Notes: generated by a model not told the origin, from the sequence alone. 8,898 bases of DNA from an uncultured Lactobacillaceae bacterium (GCA_934216625.1 CAKQCC010000029.1:1-8898); one strand, 5' to 3'; shown: positions 1-7,747, counted from the first letter of the stretch. Program-made: numbers and translations.

Positions 1-1342
1 TCCAAGATGTTCTAGGGCGTAAAATTCGTTTATAGCGTGGGGTTTTACGACGCTCGATTTTAATCGAAACCTGGTGGTGATTAGTAACGTTAATCAAAGT
101 CGCGCTTAATTGCTCATTAACGTTATTATTACTAAAGTGCCGCTTAAATAACCGCATCCGCCGAAATCTGAACATACCATTTCCGTAAATTAAATGCTGA
201 TCACGATCAACATGAATTCGGTTAATTCGTTGCTTAATCGGTAAGGTGTTGTCACTAACGTCCAAATGTTTCAAAACGTCGTTGCCAACTTCGGGAGCTT
301 CAAAACGATAATGTTTGCCGAATCGCGAAGTCTGAAATCCACCGATTCGTTTAACGTAAGTAAACCGGCGCAGGAGACCGAAATCACCAATTCGAATTGC
401 GTAATACAAAATTTGGAACTTTAACGGCAAATGATTAAAAAATTTTGATCCCCAAAGGTGCCAGTCCCTCAAGAATTGGTAAACTAGCTCTTGGATCCGG
501 TAAACGTAACTTTCTTCGGTGTTCCCAGTGTCTTGCAGAAAAATTGGCAAATCAATCAATAAAATTTTATGAATAAAATCATGATACAAACTGCTTGACG
601 GCCGGTAACCAGCTGCCAGTAATTCCCGTCGGCACCGATTTAGTGAAGCAATTCGACTCTTAAAATTATCAATCGCCCCCCGACTCTGGGTAATTGAATT
701 CGGTCGCCATCGCCATTCGTAAACTACGGCTTTAATTATTGAACTATTATTTGATTTTAATTGGGCCGCCAACGAAAACGGTAAGTCTTCGTAAAGAATT
801 CCTTTAATGAACCTAAGATGGTTTCGGTCCAAAAAATGCTTATTAAAAACTTTGTTCCAAGCCGTTGTATCGTAAAGTAGGCTGTGAGTTTGGTCAATCG
901 TGGTCGAAAAATGATCATCTTTAATCGCAAATCGATGAAGGTAAGATCCAGTATCCCTTAAATTATCGAACCGACGGACGAATCCAGAAACAATTTGGGA
1001 ATGATGAACCTCGGCAGCGTACATTAAATCGGTGTAAGCATTCGGTGGAACAAGATCGTCACCATCCACAAAAGCAACGTAGATTCCGTGAGCATGGGCA
1101 AGTCCGTAATTTCTAGCGTCACTGAGTCCCCCGTTGGGTTTATGCAGAGCCTTGAAATTAGGGTATTTGTGACTGTATTCATCAACAATTTGCGGAGTTG
1201 AATCGGTCGCCCCGTCATCAACCATTAACACTTCCATTCGTTGATCAGGAAAGGTTGTTTGGGCTAACGAATCCAAACACGGCCGTAAATAATCAGCAAC
1301 GTTATAGCAAGCGACAATTACGCTTAAATCAATTTGTTTCAT
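1..1342 (-). CDS. GT2 family glycosyltransferase, C-terminus cut by the window edge
   Basis: The reading frame starts at an ATG at 1342 and stays open to the left edge, giving at least 447 residues. The start is supported by GAGTG eight bases upstream. Residues 1-230 form a canonical GT2 (GT-A fold) domain: SVIVACYN at 7-14, VDDGATD at 41-47, GGLSDARN at 71-78, the metal-binding DXD as VDGDD at 92-96, WNK at 162-164 and the catalytic-base ED motif as LYEDLPF at 183-189. It should transfer a sugar from a nucleotide-sugar donor. A helical stretch follows to about 335 and includes AIRIGDFGLLRRF, which resembles AIRKGDFKLARQL in the upstream 761-aa protein. From about 350 the chain looks beta-rich and basic; I do not recognise this part. 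No membrane segment is visible. The gene follows its neighbour by 19 bases. Its role in wall-polymer glycosylation is inferred from context. A further C-terminal domain such as TagF may lie outside the window. Confidence 0.88.
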   Translation of the reverse strand, partial: MKQIDLSVIVACYNVADYLRPCLDSLAQTTFPDQRMEVLMVDDGATDSTPQIVDEYSHKYPNFKALHKPNGGLSDARNYGLAHAHGIYVAFVDGDDLVPPNAYTDLMYAAEVHHSQIVSGFVRRFDNLRDTGSYLHRFAIKDDHFSTTIDQTHSLLYDTTAWNKVFNKHFLDRNHLRFIKGILYEDLPFSLAAQLKSNNSSIIKAVVYEWRWRPNSITQSRGAIDNFKSRIASLNRCRRELLAAGYRPSSSLYHDFIHKILLIDLPIFLQDTGNTEESYVYRIQELVYQFLRDWHLWGSKFFNHLPLKFQILYYAIRIGDFGLLRRFTYVKRIGGFQTSRFGKHYRFEAPEVGNDVLKHLDVSDNTLPIKQRINRIHVDRDQHLIYGNGMFRFRRMRLFKRHFSNNNVNEQLSATLINVTNHHQVSIKIERRKTPRYKRILRPRTSW

Positions 1343-1361
1343 CAATTTTTCACTCAGATAA

Positions 1362-3647
1362 TTAACGATTTAGCAAGATTTTCACTGCTCTAGCGGCAGC
1401 ATGACCATCATCCCATGAATTAAACCGGTGATTAAATTTAACGTAGCGACTAGCGTACTTTTTCTTAATTGAATCAATATTTTGAATTGCGGATAAGACT
1501 TCATCACTAGTCTTAAGCAGCGGTCCTGGTAAATCACGTTGCATATTGAGATAAAAGCCATGCAAAACGTGAGCATATTGATAATAATCATATACATAAT
1601 ACAAAATCGGCCGCTTTAAAATTGCGTAATCGAAAAAGACGCTCGAATAATCAGTAATCAAAAGATCCGATATTAAGTACAGTTCCGCAATGTCATCATA
1701 ATTCGATTCATTATAAACGAAACTACCAAATTGCGAAGTATCGATGTGGTTAGTAATAAAATAGTGAGTCCGTAAAATCAAGACATATTGATCGCTTAAA
1801 TAACGTTTTAGTTTAGCAATCTTCAAATGAAGAGTGTATTTATAACGCCCGTGACCGTAAAATTGGTTATCACGCCAAGTTGGCGCGTATAAAATCACTT
1901 TCTTATCCAACGGGATCCCTAAGTTTTGCTTAATTCGTCTGGCGATTTGGTCCCGATGCGGGTTACTTAAGATATCATTGCGTGGGTATCCCGATTTAAC
2001 CATTCTTGATTTCGGATACATGAACGCGTGATTGAAAATATCATACGAATATTGATTATCGGTTAACAAATGATCCCACTGTCGTGACTGGTGATAAAAT
2101 ATCTTTTTATAAAGATGCGAAGCTCCCGCAACATTATTCATATCAAACACTAATTGCTTCAGCGGCGTACCGTGCCAAGTTTCCAGGAACCGCATCCCCG
2201 GTCGTTTAATAAACCATTTCGGCTGGCGCATGTTAAACACAAAGTATTTAGCGGTTGCTAAATAATACATGTATTTGAAGCCAAACCGTCGAATTACCTT
2301 AGTGTGGGGCTGGTTTCTTAAATCACGCTTAATTTTGGTTAAATGATCAGCATCCGCAATCCAAACGTTGGTAAATTTTCCTGGGTAATGTTTCTGGATA
2401 TATTGATAAATGTATTTCGGATTATCGGAATAGCTTCGACCCAAAAATGATTCATACAAGATCACGTGAGAATTAATCGGTGCACGTTTAAAAGCCGATA
2501 AATAAGAATCTTTAGTGATTCCCCGGCCATGATTGATAATTAATTTGTGGACATTTCGTGAAGCGACCACCGTTGCCATCAATTGTCGGGCTAATTTAAA
2601 ATCGCCCTTCCTGATCGCTAAAAGCGTTCGTTTGTCAACCACATTAATTCCGTCGTAAGCTGAAGTATCAACTAATTGCAAGAATTTTTGAATTTCAACC
2701 AACGTATCGGTAACGTGATTCTCAACCGAAGGTAATTGAAAAACAACTGCCCGATATAAATAAGTATTAATCTTTCTAACCACTAATTTGGCAAAGTAAT
2801 TCATCAAAAGCTGGTCATTCAAGTCAAGCCACCCGCGAAGACAAGCGTTAAGCCTTAACTGCCAGCGGTTTCCCCTCTGAAGTTGAGAAAGCGAAGGATC
2901 GTTAATCGGGTCGTTGTGTTTGACCCGAACGTAATAATAATCACCCAATTTAACCAGTCGATCGGTTAATTCCGTAACTTTTAACATTAAGTCAACGTTT
3001 GGATACAGCGGATTTCGTTCGTTAAATTTAAGCTGATGGTGAATCAACAACTGCCGGGGAATTACTTTTCCCCGTAAAGCTAACTGGCGACCTAACTGAA
3101 AGTAACGATTACCTTGGTCGTACACCCAATAGCGATGTTGAAGCCAAAGCCGAAAATTAGTTCCAACCTGGCGATTAGAAAATTGGTAATCAAAAAAGCG
3201 AAATTGGGGCTTAGTCCTTAACCGGCCACCCCAAGCTGGTAAGAAATCGGGTTGGGCCCGAGACGATTTAACGGTTTCAAGTGCCGAATTCATGGGCTCA
3301 TAAGTTTTGTAAACGTTCAAGTCAAAAATGGAGTTGGGCTGAGTAACTGATAAAACTCGATTTAGAGCAGTCAAAGCTCCCGGAAGTAAATAATCATCAG
3401 CGTCAACGAAGATTAAATAATCACCATGAGCAGCTTTAATCGCCGCGTTCCTGGCAGCCCCAACCGTTGTTGGTGAAAAATGAATTTGGTGACTTGGGAA
3501 AGGTGTCTTCAAATTCAGTTGAGAATCGTCGCAAGCCACAATCCATTCGAAATCATTCGACTTCTGGGCCGCCAGACTTTGCAATAATCCATGAATTCGT
3601 TTTAAATCATTATGACCACAGGGAGTAATGATACTGTATTTCAACAA
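1362..3647 (-). CDS. Fusion protein: GT2-like domain plus TagF-type CDP-glycerol glycerophosphotransferase
   Basis: This 761-aa protein has two parts. Residues 1-240 look like a GT2 domain: YSIITPC at 4-10, GAARNAAIKAAHGDYLIF at 63-80 and a DXD motif as VDADD at 81-85. The expected ED motif is replaced by PN in LYPNVDLML (214-222), so sugar transfer is uncertain. Residues about 240-385 are a helical linker. Residues about 390-755 are a CDP-glycerol:polyglycerophosphate glycerophosphotransferase domain, which adds glycerol phosphate from CDP-glycerol to a growing wall polymer at the cytoplasmic face. Its signatures are SYSDNPKYIYQYI (405-417), ETWHGTPLKQ (489-498, His492), SGYPRNDIL (552-560), YAPTWRDN (587-594), RTHYF (626-630, second His) and ITDYSSVFFDYA (664-675). 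No membrane helix is apparent; TagF proteins are peripheral. The start is a TTG, followed by another TTG; a weak AGAAAG lies seven bases upstream and no in-frame ATG was found there. The gap to the upstream gene is 16 bases, suggesting coupling. Confidence 0.93.
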   Translation of the reverse strand: MLKYSIITPCGHNDLKRIHGLLQSLAAQKSNDFEWIVACDDSQLNLKTPFPSHQIHFSPTTVGAARNAAIKAAHGDYLIFVDADDYLLPGALTALNRVLSVTQPNSIFDLNVYKTYEPMNSALETVKSSRAQPDFLPAWGGRLRTKPQFRFFDYQFSNRQVGTNFRLWLQHRYWVYDQGNRYFQLGRQLALRGKVIPRQLLIHHQLKFNERNPLYPNVDLMLKVTELTDRLVKLGDYYYVRVKHNDPINDPSLSQLQRGNRWQLRLNACLRGWLDLNDQLLMNYFAKLVVRKINTYLYRAVVFQLPSVENHVTDTLVEIQKFLQLVDTSAYDGINVVDKRTLLAIRKGDFKLARQLMATVVASRNVHKLIINHGRGITKDSYLSAFKRAPINSHVILYESFLGRSYSDNPKYIYQYIQKHYPGKFTNVWIADADHLTKIKRDLRNQPHTKVIRRFGFKYMYYLATAKYFVFNMRQPKWFIKRPGMRFLETWHGTPLKQLVFDMNNVAGASHLYKKIFYHQSRQWDHLLTDNQYSYDIFNHAFMYPKSRMVKSGYPRNDILSNPHRDQIARRIKQNLGIPLDKKVILYAPTWRDNQFYGHGRYKYTLHLKIAKLKRYLSDQYVLILRTHYFITNHIDTSQFGSFVYNESNYDDIAELYLISDLLITDYSSVFFDYAILKRPILYYVYDYYQYAHVLHGFYLNMQRDLPGPLLKTSDEVLSAIQNIDSIKKKYASRYVKFNHRFNSWDDGHAAARAVKILLNR

Positions 3648-3663
3648 TAAGATTCTTTCTAAT

Positions 3664-4572
3664 TTAGTCTTTCAAAAATTGTTTAACCTGATGATTAACT
3701 TTAGTGACCATTCGTTCAATTACCCGATGGTTAGTGAAAGAGCGCGACGTTGATTTCTTAAAAATCACAACCTGGTGATTAATAAATTTGCGGTAATCAT
3801 CCTTTAAAGTTGACAAACCAATTTGATTAGTCAGCTTAATCATTTCGTTAAGCCACTTCAAACGAACTTTTGGCGTTAAATTGCTAAAGATGATGGTCGG
3901 TAAATTAATTTTAACCGCTTCGGGTTGATTCAACAGAAAATTAAAGATTTGGCTAAGCATTCCGTGATCAAATCGGTTTAAAAGCCGTTTAGAAACTTTA
4001 ATTAAACAATTTGAACCAAACCGAAAATCAGTTAAGCACTGAAAGCGATTCAGTGTATTAATCACGTTATAGCTCTGAAGCCCCATTAAAATTGATAACT
4101 GCTGTGAAAACGATAAATCATACCATGATTCAGTAACCGGTAACCGCATCACGTCCTTTACCGTTTGCAATTCAACCGGAGAATTAACTCTGATTTGCTT
4201 AATAATTGCGGAAGTCTGGGCAATCAATGACTGATCATTTCGTAAGTAACTGATAATAATTGCTGAGCCTGGATGCCGCTTAATGACTTGCTCCCATTGG
4301 ATAATCGCGTTTGGTAATAAGCAGTCAGTCACCGCTAAATTGATCCAATAATTAGTTTCGTTACCTAAACGAACGTCTTGATAGTGATCGACAATTACGG
4401 TATTGATAAAGGCGTGTTTAATAACCTGGATCGCACTTTGATCTAAAGAAGCCGTTCGCTTGAAAACCAACGTAACGTTTGAACAGTGCTGATTTTCAAT
4501 GTTTAAAATAAACTGCTTAATCTTTTTGGGGGTAAAGCCACCGTTCGGTAAAACGTTAATTATAAATTGCAC
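3664..4572 (-). CDS. Uncharacterised protein, possibly a degenerate GT2-like (GT-A fold) protein
   Basis: I do not recognise this 302-aa protein with certainty. The N-terminal 115 residues look like a worn GT2 fold. FIINVLPNGG (3-12) sits where GT2 proteins begin, NIENQHCSNVTLVFKR (24-39) is where the second strand lies, and NYWINLAVTDCLLPNAI (74-90) lines up by eye with GDYLIFVDADDYLLPGAL of the downstream fusion protein. In that alignment the DXD becomes AVT, so metal and nucleotide-sugar binding are probably lost. The C-terminal half is helical and may match the linker of the same neighbour (LNEMIKL and IFKKSTSRSF against LVEIQKF and AIRKGDFKLA); this is tentative. There is no signal peptide or membrane segment. 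The start is a GTG with a good GGAG nine bases upstream. It lies 31 bases after lepA and 16 before the TagF fusion, which suggests a non-catalytic partner or scaffold in wall-polymer synthesis; that role is inference. Confidence 0.8.
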   Translation of the reverse strand: MQFIINVLPNGGFTPKKIKQFILNIENQHCSNVTLVFKRTASLDQSAIQVIKHAFINTVIVDHYQDVRLGNETNYWINLAVTDCLLPNAIIQWEQVIKRHPGSAIIISYLRNDQSLIAQTSAIIKQIRVNSPVELQTVKDVMRLPVTESWYDLSFSQQLSILMGLQSYNVINTLNRFQCLTDFRFGSNCLIKVSKRLLNRFDHGMLSQIFNFLLNQPEAVKINLPTIIFSNLTPKVRLKWLNEMIKLTNQIGLSTLKDDYRKFINHQVVIFKKSTSRSFTNHRVIERMVTKVNHQVKQFLKD

Positions 4573-4581
4573 TTAAATTCA

Positions 4582-4585
4582 CTCC
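4582..4585 (-). promoter_or_regulatory. Ribosome binding site fixing a GTG start
   Basis: GGAG on the minus strand lies nine bases before the GTG at 4572. The only ATG nearby, overlapping this site, runs into TGA after two codons, so the GTG is the credible start of the 302-aa protein. Confidence 0.7.
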
Positions 4586-4603
4586 ATTAATCCTGGACTT
4601 AAT

Positions 4604-6442
4604 TTAACGACCGCCTTTTTCAGCTTCGTCAGTCTTAAAGACCGCCATAAACGCTGATTGAGGAATCACAACTTTGCCAACCGCTTTCATTCGCTTTTTG
4701 CCGGCCTTTTGTTTTTCCAGCAGTTTATCTTTTCGGGTTTGATCACCACCGTAAAGCGGACCGGTAACGTCTTTTCGGTAAGCTTTAATCGTGGCCCGAG
4801 CAATGATTTTAGCACCGATTGCGGCTTGAACCGGAATTTCGAAATTCTGGCGGGGAATCAGTTGCTTTAATTTATTAACCATCTCACGGCTTCGCTGATA
4901 AGCAAACGAACGGTGTGAAATGAAACTTAAGGCATCGATGCGGTCACCATTCAGCAAAATATCAATCTTAACCAAGTCACTAGCTCGATAGCCCACTAAT
5001 TCATAATCGTAAGAAGCGTAACCTCGAGTGTCTGACTTGAGGTGATCATAAAAATCATAAATAATTTCACTCAACGGCATCTGGTAAACAATGTCAACGT
5101 GGTACTTATCGAGATATCGCATCGTCTTGAACTGGCCCCGCCGATGCTGACACAATCGCATGACTGCTCCGACGTACTTATTAGGCGCCATTACCGTAAT
5201 TTTGACGTATGGTTCTTCAATCGCCTTCATTTGGGACGGGTTAGGCATTTCATACGGATTCTTAACGGCTTTGACTTTTCCGTTAGATAGCACCGCACGA
5301 TAAGTAACCGAAGGCGCGGTTGTGATCAAATTCATGTTAAACTCCTGTTCGAGCCGTTCTTGAACCACGCTCATGTGCAAGAGGCCCAAGAATCCACAGC
5401 GGAAACCAAACCCAAGCGCTTTCGAAGATTCTGGTCGAAACTCTAGCGCTGCGTCGTTTAACTTTAGTTTTTCAAGGGACTCCCGCAACTCTTCAAATTT
5501 ACTGTTGTTAGTTGGATAAAGTCCGGCATAAACCATTGGCTGACGTTCCCGATAACCAGGTAATGGCTTACTGGCCGGCGAATCGACCTTAGTGACGGTA
5601 TCACCGACTCGAGTCGTCGTGATGTCTTTAATGCTGGCCGTAATGTAGCCAACGTCACCAGCCATCAGGTAATCTTTTTTAATCGGCCGCGGTGAATTAA
5701 CCCCGACCTCAGTAACCGTATACTGACTCTTACTATTCATTAGTTCAATCCGGTCGCCAGTTTTAACATAACCACTCTCAAGTCGAACGCTTAAAACGAC
5801 CCCCTGATAATCATCATAAGCTGAATCAAAAACTAAAGCTCGCAACGGAGCGGTAACGTCACCTTTAGGCGCCGGAATTTCGTGAACGATCTTCTCCATT
5901 AGCGCTTTAACTCCGGTCCCGTATTTAGCACTGGTTAAAGCCGCATCGGAAGCGTCGATGCCAATTACGTTTTCGATTTCTTTTTTCACTTTCTGGGGCT
6001 GAGCGGACGGTAAATCAATTTTATTAACGTCAGGAACGATCTTCAAATTATCGTTAATCGCCAGATAGACGTTAGCAATCGTCTGAGCTTCAACCCCCTG
6101 TGAAGCATCGACGACCAAAATGGCCCCTTCACAAGCGGCTAACGAACGAGAAACTTCATAAGAAAAATCAGCGTGCCCCGGAGTATCAATTAAATGAAAC
6201 ACGTAATCATGACCGTCATCGGCATGGTAAGTCAGTTGAACCGCATTCAGCTTAATGGTGATCCCGCGTTCACGTTCAACCGCCATGTTGTCAAGAATCT
6301 GATTTTTCATATCCCGCTTGGCAACGGTATCGGTTAGTTCAAGAATCCGATCGGCCAGGGTCGATTTGCCGTGATCAATATGGGCAACGATTGAAAAATT
6401 ACGAATATACTTTTGGCGCTGCTGCATTTTCTTAAAATTCAT
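4604..6442 (-). CDS. lepA: Elongation factor 4 (LepA), ribosome-associated GTPase
   Basis: This is a complete 612-aa LepA/EF4, the normal length for the family. It is a translational GTPase that binds the ribosome and is linked to initiation, back-translocation and fitness under ionic or acid stress in other bacteria. The GTPase motifs are all present: AHIDHGKS (P-loop, 20-27), RERGITIK (switch I, 57-64), DTPGH (86-90), NKIDLP (140-145) and SAK (171-173). The LepA-specific C-terminus, with [20 protein letters not shown], is intact. The ATG at 6442 is chosen because AAAAGGA lies nine bases upstream and [18 protein letters not shown] matches the family's usual beginning; the ATG at 6427 lacks such a site. 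One oddity is Asp138 just before NKID (VPDVNKID), a position usually hydrophobic. It has its own promoter at 6467-6495. No terminator follows it, so the glycosyltransferase genes probably share its transcript. Confidence 0.98.
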   Translation of the reverse strand: MNFKKMQQRQKYIRNFSIVAHIDHGKSTLADRILELTDTVAKRDMKNQILDNMAVERERGITIKLNAVQLTYHADDGHDYVFHLIDTPGHADFSYEVSRSLAACEGAILVVDASQGVEAQTIANVYLAINDNLKIVPDVNKIDLPSAQPQKVKKEIENVIGIDASDAALTSAKYGTGVKALMEKIVHEIPAPKGDVTAPLRALVFDSAYDDYQGVVLSVRLESGYVKTGDRIELMNSKSQYTVTEVGVNSPRPIKKDYLMAGDVGYITASIKDITTTRVGDTVTKVDSPASKPLPGYRERQPMVYAGLYPTNNSKFEELRESLEKLKLNDAALEFRPESSKALGFGFRCGFLGLLHMSVVQERLEQEFNMNLITTAPSVTYRAVLSNGKVKAVKNPYEMPNPSQMKAIEEPYVKITVMAPNKYVGAVMRLCQHRRGQFKTMRYLDKYHVDIVYQMPLSEIIYDFYDHLKSDTRGYASYDYELVGYRASDLVKIDILLNGDRIDALSFISHRSFAYQRSREMVNKLKQLIPRQNFEIPVQAAIGAKIIARATIKAYRKDVTGPLYGGDQTRKDKLLEKQKAGKKRMKAVGKVVIPQSAFMAVFKTDEAEKGGR

Positions 6443-6451
6443 TTTATTCGA

Positions 6452-6458
6452 TCCTTTT
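6452..6458 (-). promoter_or_regulatory. Ribosome binding site of lepA
   Basis: AAAAGGA on the minus strand stands nine bases before the ATG at 6442 and decides between this start and the in-frame ATG five codons later. Confidence 0.65.
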
Positions 6459-6466
6459 AAGTAATA

Positions 6467-6495
6467 ATTATAGACCCAAGATTATTTTAATACAA
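6467..6495 (-). promoter_or_regulatory. Likely sigma-A promoter of lepA
   Basis: On the minus strand TTGTAT (6490-6495) and a perfect TATAAT (6467-6472) are separated by exactly 17 bases. The -35 box matches the TTGACA consensus at three of six positions and overlaps the U-tract of the dnaJ terminator. Transcription would begin near 6460, giving a leader of about 18 bases that contains the ribosome binding site. No operator-like inverted repeat was seen apart from the terminator itself. Confidence 0.62.
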
Positions 6496-6528
6496 AAAAG
6501 GAGCTAAATCGAACCAATTTAGCTCCTT
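6493..6528 (-). terminator. Rho-independent terminator after dnaJ
   Basis: The arms 6498-6509 and 6517-6528 are perfectly complementary over 12 bp (AAGGAGCTAAAT against ATTTAGCTCCTT) around a 7-base loop. On the minus strand the hairpin ends in a run of six T. It starts 18 bases beyond the dnaJ stop codon and should end the dnaJ transcript. The plus strand also has an A-rich left flank but no T-run beyond TT on the right, so it is directed to the minus strand. Confidence 0.9.
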
Positions 6529-6545
6529 AACGTGAAATTTTAATT

Positions 6546-7712
6546 TTAAAAATGCTTCATTCGGTTAAAGAAGCCACCGTTCCCGGTATTCGAATCACCA
6601 CTGGCTTCCGCAAACGCCTTCAAAGCTTCACGTTGCTGATGATTCAAATGCTTAGGCGTTTTAACCGTCACGGTCACTTGTTCATCGCCGCGCCGGCTAC
6701 TGTGAATGTGTGGAATGCCTAAATTCCGTAAGCGAAACGTCGTACCGGTTTGGGTACCGGCAGGAATCTTTAGTTGCACTTCGCCGTCTTCACTCTTATT
6801 CTTCGAATCCAAAGCTTTAACGTTCACTTGGCTACCCAACGCAGCCTGGGCAAATGAAATTGATTGGTGATACTCAATGTCTGAGCCATGTCGTTTAAAG
6901 TTCCGGCTAGGTTGAACCTTGAAAACAATGAAGAGGTCACCATAGCCACCGCCATGGAGGCCCGCTTCACCTTGGCCTTGAAGCCGCATCTGTTGGTCGT
7001 TGTCAATCCCGGCCGGAATATCAACTTCAATTTCATGACTCTTACGAATTCGGCCAGCACCACCGCAAGTCGGGCACTTCGATTTAATTTCCTGACCAGT
7101 GCCGTGGCAAACTGGGCACGGCCGCTGACTCTGCATCCGACCCAGCGGAGTATTCGCGACGGTTATGATGTAACCAGTACCGTGACAACGCGAGCACGTC
7201 TGCGGACTAGTCCCCGGTTTAGCACCGGTGCCGTGACAGGTCGGGCACTCGGCTTCCCGATCGTAACTAATCGTATCGTGTTTACCAAACACCGCATCGG
7301 TAAAACTAATCGTCATTTGGTATTGCAAATTACGACCGCGTTGTGGCGCATTCGGTCGTCTTCTGGTTCGAGCCCCGGCGTTGCCACCGAAAAAGTCGTT
7401 GAAAATGTCGCTGAAGCCGCCGAAACCACCGGCGCCAAAACCAGCGTTACCAAAGCCGCCGGCACCAGCACCGGCGCCGCCGAAGCCACCACCAGCATCG
7501 GAAGAACCGAACTGATCGTACTGCTGACGTTTTTGTTTATTGCCGAGCACCCCGTAAGCTTGGTTAATTTTAGTGAATTTTTTAGCAGCGCCCGGTGCGT
7601 GGTTAATATCCGGATGATATTTTTTAGCTAATTCTCGATAAGCATGATTGATTTGACTCTGACTGGCGTCATGCGGGACGCCTAAAATCTGATAATAATG
7701 TTTTGGATCCAT
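6546..7712 (-). CDS. dnaJ: Chaperone protein DnaJ (Hsp40, type I)
   Basis: This complete 388-aa type I J-protein delivers unfolded clients to DnaK and stimulates its ATPase. Domains in order are: J domain (about 5-70) with the HPD motif at 33-35; a Gly/Phe-rich linker at about 74-112 with GAG and GFG repeats; a zinc-binding domain with four intact CxxCxGxG modules (CPTCHGTG 156-163, CSRCHGTG 173-180, CPVCHGTG 199-206, CPTCGGAG 213-220); then the substrate-binding C-terminal domains to about 352 and a short tail ending FFNRMKHF. Length is typical. The ATG at 7712 is preceded by GGGGG six bases upstream, a weak but plausible ribosome site. The gene follows dnaK after 106 bases, but a strong terminator stands between them and another follows dnaJ. 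It may therefore be transcribed alone or depend on read-through. No CIRCE or CtsR-like site is visible in the gap. Confidence 0.98.
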   Translation of the reverse strand: MDPKHYYQILGVPHDASQSQINHAYRELAKKYHPDINHAPGAAKKFTKINQAYGVLGNKQKRQQYDQFGSSDAGGGFGGAGAGAGGFGNAGFGAGGFGGFSDIFNDFFGGNAGARTRRRPNAPQRGRNLQYQMTISFTDAVFGKHDTISYDREAECPTCHGTGAKPGTSPQTCSRCHGTGYIITVANTPLGRMQSQRPCPVCHGTGQEIKSKCPTCGGAGRIRKSHEIEVDIPAGIDNDQQMRLQGQGEAGLHGGGYGDLFIVFKVQPSRNFKRHGSDIEYHQSISFAQAALGSQVNVKALDSKNKSEDGEVQLKIPAGTQTGTTFRLRNLGIPHIHSSRRGDEQVTVTVKTPKHLNHQQREALKAFAEASGDSNTGNGGFFNRMKHF

Positions 7713-7747
7713 AATTAACCCCCAATTCGATTTCTAATCAAAATAAT

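Noticed and set aside
1024..1597. Short minus-strand frames of 65 and 71 codons within the glycosyltransferase genes
   Set aside because: They overlap, in another frame, the strongly supported GT2 and TagF coding sequences.
1..4603. Search for mobile element ends, tRNA genes or phage signatures that would mark the glycosyltransferase cluster as an island
   Set aside because: No terminal repeats, integrase or transposase fragments or tRNA-like sequence were seen.
4658..5290. Plus-strand open frames of 70 and 82 codons inside lepA
   Set aside because: Both lie opposite conserved LepA sequence and show no family resemblance or convincing ribosome site.
7080..7270. Repeated short motifs in dnaJ that could look like a DNA repeat array
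   Set aside because: They encode the four CxxCxGxG zinc-binding modules and vary at the DNA level as expected for protein repeats.
7370..7500. GC-rich repetitive stretch as a possible inserted element
   Set aside because: It encodes the Gly/Phe-rich linker normal for type I DnaJ, in frame and at the expected place.
6888..7631. A 247-codon plus-strand open frame opposite dnaJ
   Set aside because: It is the antisense shadow of the Gly-rich and Cys-rich dnaJ coding sequence. The translated product is low-complexity Thr/Ala/Ser with no recognisable domain, and dnaJ is certain.
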